Assembly (NCBI GenBank): GCA_013214545.1
Contig: JABSQB010000004.1
Span: forward strand, 62,001 to 126,000
Direction of reading: 5' to 3'
DNA from: Henriciella sp.
GTDB taxonomy: Bacteria > Pseudomonadota > Alphaproteobacteria > Caulobacterales > Hyphomonadaceae
DNA: 64,000 nt
Numbering within the stretch: the first letter of the stretch is position 1; every line of letters begins with the position of its first letter. Below, piece after piece: positions 60,127 through 64,000 of this stretch. Made by a program: the position numbers and the translations under genes. The notes beneath the pieces were generated by a model. The model searched no databases and was not told the origin of the DNA. It saw nothing but the letters and a program-made list of their open reading frames with translations.

Positions 60127-60816
60127 ATGACCATCAAACAGATCGCTGCGGCAAGCGTGCTCGCATTGTCCGCCTGCGCCACTTCGCAGGCCGAACCAAA
60201 TTCACTCGAGGCGCAGCTGGATGAGCTGCTGGCCTGGTTCGCGGGCACCTATGAAAATCATCAGCAGGTCTACGCTCAGGCGATCGCTGATCTGCCTGCC
60301 GAAGCGCGTCATCGCCACCGCCATCACACGTTCGCACCGGTTAGTATTCCCGGCCTGCCGGGACGCCTCATCTATGCACAGCAGTATCAGCATTACGATC
60401 CGCAGGATCTGTATCGCCAGCGCGTCTACTCCTTCACCCTGAACGAAGCAGAACGAGCCATTCAGCTGACGATCTACACCCCGAACGACCCGAGCCGGTT
60501 GACCGATATGCACCTCAACCCCGGGCAGCAGGAAGCGCTATCGGCAGAAGACTTCTTCCTCAAGCCCGGCTGCGAAGTGTTCTGGAAGAAACAGGGGGAT
60601 CAGTATGAGGGTTATCTAAAACAGAATGCCTGTTCTTATTATTCTGAGCGGTTCCAGACCGAAGTTTTTTTGAACGAGACGCTGATCATGCGCCAAGATG
60701 CACTTCTGCTGGACGATTTCGCTGTCGATGGCGAAGGCAATCAGGTGTTCGGATCGGCGGGCAATGGACCCAGTATCAATCTCAAATACGAGGATTGCGC
60801 CTCAGGTTCGCGGTGA
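60127..60816 (+). CDS. CpcT/CpeT-family lipoprotein
   Basis: The 229-residue precursor has a lipobox (ALSAC). The mature domain has the CpcT/CpeT look: LLAWFAGTYENHQQVYAQ, YAQQYQHYDPQDLYRQRVYSF near residues 85-105, PGCEVFWKKQGDQYEGYLK and GNQVFGS near the end. In cyanobacteria these proteins are phycobilin lyases. Here, without phycobiliproteins and with a lipid anchor in the envelope, it must do something else. It overlaps the convergent MATE gene by 15 bp. Confidence 0.75.
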   Translation: MTIKQIAAASVLALSACATSQAEPNSLEAQLDELLAWFAGTYENHQQVYAQAIADLPAEARHRHRHHTFAPVSIPGLPGRLIYAQQYQHYDPQDLYRQRVYSFTLNEAERAIQLTIYTPNDPSRLTDMHLNPGQQEALSAEDFFLKPGCEVFWKKQGDQYEGYLKQNACSYYSERFQTEVFLNETLIMRQDALLLDDFAVDGEGNQVFGSAGNGPSINLKYEDCASGSR

Positions 60817-62211
60817 ATTGAAAGGCGCTTCGGCGCGCCGTCGCAGCAGTGGGAATTGCAAACCTTTATCCGGGTCGGACTTGCCGCTCTCAAAGCGCCC
60901 GACCAGGCGATAAGCCAACCAGAAGCCAAGGATTCCGAACAGAACTCCGCCCAGCGCCTGACCGATCAGGACTCCAGCGGCACCGCCCATTTCTGCGCCG
61001 ACATAGATAAACGGCACCACGCCAATCGTGTTCTTACCCCAGTTTAGGAAAGTCGAGAATAAGGGGCGCCGCAAATTATTGAACGCGGCATTCGAAACAA
61101 ACAGCGTGCCGTTGAAGATGAAGAGCGGCGCTACGGCCACCGCGAACCAGAAGATGATCTGCGCGCCTTCTTCGCTAAGGCTGAAGCTGGCTGAGATGGC
61201 GCCATGGCCGATCAGCAGTGCGATCCAGATGACCAGAACATAGGCGGCGGTGAATTGCACTGACTTGATCAGCGTTCCGCGCACACGGTCAAATTGTTTG
61301 GCACCGAAATTCTGGCCAATGATCGGACCAACGGCGCCGGATAGCGCGAAGATGACGCAAAAGGCGAGCGGCGTCAGACGTCCTGCAACTGCCATGGCCG
61401 CGACCGCCGGGTCGCCAAACTCGGAGATCGCCCGCGTCACAAATCCATTCCCGAACGGCGTCGCGACATTGGTCAGCATGGCTGGCGCTGCGATGGCAAT
61501 GATCGGTTTCAGGTCTGACTTGAAGCGCGCCATGTCGATGATCGCGAAGCCACCATAGTGTTTAAAGATCGGATAGAGCGCCGTGATCATGGTGGCAAAA
61601 CGTGCCGCTACAGAGGCATAGGCAGCGCCATCCAGCCCAAGGCCAAATCCAAAGATCAGGATTGGGTCGAGAATGGCATTCACGGCGCCTGCGGTCAGCG
61701 TGACGATCATTGCCCGGCGGGCATCGCCATGAGCCCGCAATATCCCGGTCGCCATCATCCCGATCGCGCCGATCGGCATAACGGTCACAACTATCCTAAA
61801 ATACCGCACTGCGAGGTCTAACGTTGTTCCCTTTGCGCCGATCAGGCCGATCAGCACGGGCGCGTAAATCCAGCACAAAACCGCGAGAATGGAGGTGATG
61901 ACGATCCCGAAAGCGAGCACGCTCGTGGCAATCTTTCGCGCTTCTTCTGCGACCCCCTGCCCCAGCCTTTGCGCCACCAGTGCGCTGGTCGCAATCGTCA
62001 TCCCGATCGAGACAGAGAAAGTAAAGAACAAAACCGTGCCGGCAAAACCCACGGCGGCTGCGAGTTCTTGTTCGCCGAGCATGGAGATGAAAAGCAGGTC
62101 GGCAAAATCGACCAGGAACATGGAGACCAGGCCAATACTGGCCGAGGCGGACATGATCGAGATGTGGCGAAGCAGGTTGCCTTCCAAAAAGATTGCCTGC
62201 TTGTTCGCCAT
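60802..62211 (-). CDS. MATE family efflux transporter
   Basis: The 469-residue protein has twelve membrane helices in two related halves, as in MATE cation-drug antiporters. Segments such as FVDFADLLFISMLGEQELAAAVGFAG and SVAARFATMITALYPIF, and the second-half ISEFGDPAVAAMAVAGRL, repeat the same pattern. I use the ATG at 62211; the frame is open further upstream. Substrate is unknown. Confidence 0.82.
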   Translation of the reverse strand: MANKQAIFLEGNLLRHISIMSASASIGLVSMFLVDFADLLFISMLGEQELAAAVGFAGTVLFFTFSVSIGMTIATSALVAQRLGQGVAEEARKIATSVLAFGIVITSILAVLCWIYAPVLIGLIGAKGTTLDLAVRYFRIVVTVMPIGAIGMMATGILRAHGDARRAMIVTLTAGAVNAILDPILIFGFGLGLDGAAYASVAARFATMITALYPIFKHYGGFAIIDMARFKSDLKPIIAIAAPAMLTNVATPFGNGFVTRAISEFGDPAVAAMAVAGRLTPLAFCVIFALSGAVGPIIGQNFGAKQFDRVRGTLIKSVQFTAAYVLVIWIALLIGHGAISASFSLSEEGAQIIFWFAVAVAPLFIFNGTLFVSNAAFNNLRRPLFSTFLNWGKNTIGVVPFIYVGAEMGGAAGVLIGQALGGVLFGILGFWLAYRLVGRFESGKSDPDKGLQFPLLRRRAEAPFNSPRT

Positions 62212-62440
62212 GCTTGGTCCCGTTCGCGATTGCCCATGCGCTGCCCAATCAGGCCGCAGCGGGTCTATATGGAGCCTACTTGCCGAATTACGATCCGGCG
62301 AGCGACTTTTTCTCAATTGTTACTGCTTTGGGAACCTGATGAGATGTTAACAAGGATTGCCAATTCCAAATTCCAGGTTTGCGCGATTTCAATGGATGTC
62401 TGTGTAGATACCGCCTGATCAAGCCTCAGGGGAGACGGAT
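62212..62440. other. 229-bp spacer between MATE and the lipoprotein gene
   Basis: I see no gene. The region should hold the divergent promoters of the MATE gene and the lipoprotein gene at 62441. It has no clear palindrome. Confidence 0.3.
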
Positions 62441-63472
62441 ATGGTGATGAGTTTCAAGAAAGCGCTGGCAATTCTTTCATTGATCGGTGTGACCGCTTGC
62501 TCACCTGCGGATCTCTATAGCGGCGAAGGCAGCGGCGAGAAGATTGCAGCAGATACACCGCTGGTGGTTGCCGATGGGCAGGGCCCAACGCTGATGAACC
62601 AAGTCTCCGTCGGCCAGCCCGAACTGGTCTCAGCGCAGCTTCCAGCTGTGTTTGAAACCGTTGATGCAGACCCCAACTGCCGCATGCCGCGACCAAGCCG
62701 GGCGGCAAAAGTCGCTTATGTCTACACCTATGGCGGCGGCGTGAAGACACCGTTGCAATACATTGCTGATGGTGCTGACGCAGACAAGATTGCAGCACGC
62801 ATGGCGATGACGAAAGAAATTGCCAAACAAGTCTCGCGCGAAGGTGGGTTCATTGAGGGCGCTATCGCGCGCGAATTTGCTGGCTTTGCCAAAGGCAACT
62901 CGGTTGAGTGGGCGACCCGCGTCGACGTGCTGGTGACCGAAACCGAGGCGCCGGTTTTTCTGGTGCTGACCTCCTACAACGCAATCCTGTGGAACATTCA
63001 GCTCGCTCCAGGCGCTCAGATCGATGGGATTGTCGTCAGCGCTTATGAAGGCGGCGCGATTGCCAATGGGACGACCGCTCGCCGGACCGGATTTATGGGC
63101 TTTGATGGCTCTCCCAACCGCTCTTGCCGCCTCGATGGTCGTGGCAAGCCGGTCCCGTCCGAAGTTCGCATCGCAGGCGCCAAAGAGCTCAATCCTGCGT
63201 TCGATCCAAGCGGTTACAAAGAACGCTGGGACGCAGAGTATCGCGAGGCGCAGAAATTCTTTGCCGTCGATCTGCGACAGAAAATCGGTAAGGCACCGAC
63301 TTGGCTGCTCAACGATGCGCGCGGCGGGAGTTTTCAGGCCGTGCTGGTAGGTCCGGTGCCGTCCGAGCCTTTCGCTCAACAGCCGGTAACCCGTCTGCAG
63401 ATCCCATCCTATGTCGCGCCCTATTGGGGCACTCGAAAAGGTGCGTTCAAGTATTTCGGACTTGAGTCCTAG
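62441..63472 (+). CDS. Lipoprotein of unknown function
   Basis: The 343-residue precursor starts at the ATG at 62441, with GGGGAG 7 bp upstream, and has the lipobox VTAC. The mature protein has PVFLVLTSYNAILWNIQLAPGAQIDGIVVSAYEGG near residues 170-205, a pattern found in a family of uncharacterised bacterial secreted proteins. It may be a stand-alone envelope protein. No function can be assigned. Confidence 0.65.
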   Translation: MVMSFKKALAILSLIGVTACSPADLYSGEGSGEKIAADTPLVVADGQGPTLMNQVSVGQPELVSAQLPAVFETVDADPNCRMPRPSRAAKVAYVYTYGGGVKTPLQYIADGADADKIAARMAMTKEIAKQVSREGGFIEGAIAREFAGFAKGNSVEWATRVDVLVTETEAPVFLVLTSYNAILWNIQLAPGAQIDGIVVSAYEGGAIANGTTARRTGFMGFDGSPNRSCRLDGRGKPVPSEVRIAGAKELNPAFDPSGYKERWDAEYREAQKFFAVDLRQKIGKAPTWLLNDARGGSFQAVLVGPVPSEPFAQQPVTRLQIPSYVAPYWGTRKGAFKYFGLES

Positions 63473-63541
63473 CGCGCGCTCGGGTCAGCGGGTGTTCATG
63501 TAACAATCGATAGGCTCCCGCCATCAATGAGGGAGCGGGAA

Positions 63542-63892
63542 ATGATTTCTGCGAGATATGCGCTTGCAGCGTTGATTGGCTTGACCATTGCACCGGCTGG
63601 ATTTGCCGGGTGCGAGCTCGATACGGGCGAGCTGAAAAAGCTGGTTGGTTATGAAATTGAAGCTGTGAAGACGGTGGCTGGATGGATCGACGATGGTGAG
63701 GGCAAAGTCGGCAACGCCAATGACTGGGAAGGCTGCCGGTACAATCGCACCATTATCTTTGACGATGGCACCACCGTGGAGTGCAGCACCTATCACCACT
63801 CCAGCGCCTGGGGCCCACAAGACGCCGTGATCTTCGCGCGCTATTCAGAGCGCATCATCTGCATTGACGATGAACTGATGGACACGCGCTAG
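63542..63892 (+). CDS. Small exported protein, Cys-containing
   Basis: The ATG at 63542 follows GGGAGCGGGA and begins a 116-residue product with a signal peptide (ARYALAALIGLTIAPAGFA). The mature part has four Cys residues (GCELDTG, EGCRYN, ECSTY, IICIDD), probably two disulfides, and the repeated short strands of a compact beta domain. The family is unknown to me. It is the last gene before the window end. Confidence 0.6.
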   Translation: MISARYALAALIGLTIAPAGFAGCELDTGELKKLVGYEIEAVKTVAGWIDDGEGKVGNANDWEGCRYNRTIIFDDGTTVECSTYHHSSAWGPQDAVIFARYSERIICIDDELMDTR

Positions 63893-64000
63893 AAGGCGGT
63901 GTCGCGAGAGCTCACGAAGTTGAGGCGGGTTGATCCCGAAGCCGTGCCTCCGACACTCCATCTAAGACATGGTTTTTCAAGCAGCGTTTGACTCTTTCAT

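Noticed and set aside
1-64000. tRNA, rRNA, CRISPR array, insertion sequence or prophage genes
   Set aside because: I looked for cloverleaf-like sequences, regular short direct repeats, transposases and integrases and saw none.
63893-64000. Possible gene start at the right edge
   Set aside because: All frames in the last 108 bp are short and closed by stops, and no ribosome binding site with a matching start is visible.

Overview
The window reads as a chromosomal segment of a marine-type alphaproteobacterium, most likely in or near the Hyphomonadaceae/Maricaulales (Caulobacterales-like) group. Pointers are the CC0125/CC1285-type lipoprotein, COQ9 and COQ6/UbiH proteins, the alphaproteobacterial form of ribosomal protein S21, a (2S)-methylsuccinyl-CoA dehydrogenase of the ethylmalonyl-CoA pathway, large TonB-dependent receptors and a moderately high GC content. 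The assignment is inferred from gene content only. Coding density is very high, genes are short-spaced and often overlap by a few bases, and I see no rRNA, tRNA, insertion sequence, phage gene or CRISPR array.

Layout. 0-4.2 kb: a cut-off FAD oxidoreductase, a thioesterase, fadD and a DUF1214/DUF1254 pair. 4.3-9.7 kb: rpsU, coq9, a TetR regulator, threonine aldolase, a FolM-like reductase, a Nudix hydrolase, two candidate microproteins, pgsA and a cupin. 9.7-15 kb: gloB divergent from a methyltransferase-glnB pair, a renalase-like oxidoreductase, DUF2256, and the hisC-tyrA aminotransferase/dehydrogenase pair. 15-20 kb: two lipoproteins, an SDR, a TerB-like protein, a YjbR-like protein and a lipoprotein PQQ-cytochrome c dehydrogenase. 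20-29 kb: an APC permease with cytosolic regulatory domains, pyrF with a periplasmic serine protease and DUF350, 3-hydroxybutyrate dehydrogenase, a phytanoyl-CoA dioxygenase-like enzyme, a PiT-like membrane protein and purA. 29-40 kb: an acyltransferase, a J-domain protein, bolA, a COQ6/UbiH-like hydroxylase, amt, ftsK, a DUF465 protein, a TauD-like dioxygenase and rarD. 40-47 kb: a beta-lactamase-fold esterase, a GNAT enzyme, a malyl-CoA lyase/thioesterase-like enzyme, a CYP153-like P450, nth and hisF-hisE. 47-49 kb: a four-gene envelope metal module. 49-64 kb: accA, a large TonB receptor, selO, a ZnuD-like receptor with MerC, the methylsuccinyl-CoA dehydrogenase, a CpcT-like lipoprotein, a MATE pump and two exported proteins.

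How the genes work together. Fatty-acid and C2/C4 metabolism is prominent: fadD, accA, 3-hydroxybutyrate dehydrogenase, methylsuccinyl-CoA dehydrogenase and a CitE-family enzyme fit a cell that assimilates acetyl-CoA by the ethylmalonyl-CoA pathway. Ubiquinone synthesis (coq9, ubiH-like), histidine synthesis (hisC, hisF, hisE) and nitrogen sensing (glnB, amt) are scattered as small units rather than long operons.

The most interesting part is metal handling. At 47.3-49.1 kb, a Cys/Met/His-rich secreted protein, a probable outer-membrane barrel, a MerP-like periplasmic carrier and a MerT-like membrane protein lie in one direction without merA or merR. At 55.7-58.2 kb a His/Glu-rich ZnuD-like receptor overlaps a MerC-domain gene. 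Other notable signals are two TGACG-N4-CGTCA palindromes spaced 42 bp apart upstream of the P450, a probable ATT start codon for rpsU, and a hairpin that buries the ribosome binding site of the DUF465 gene.
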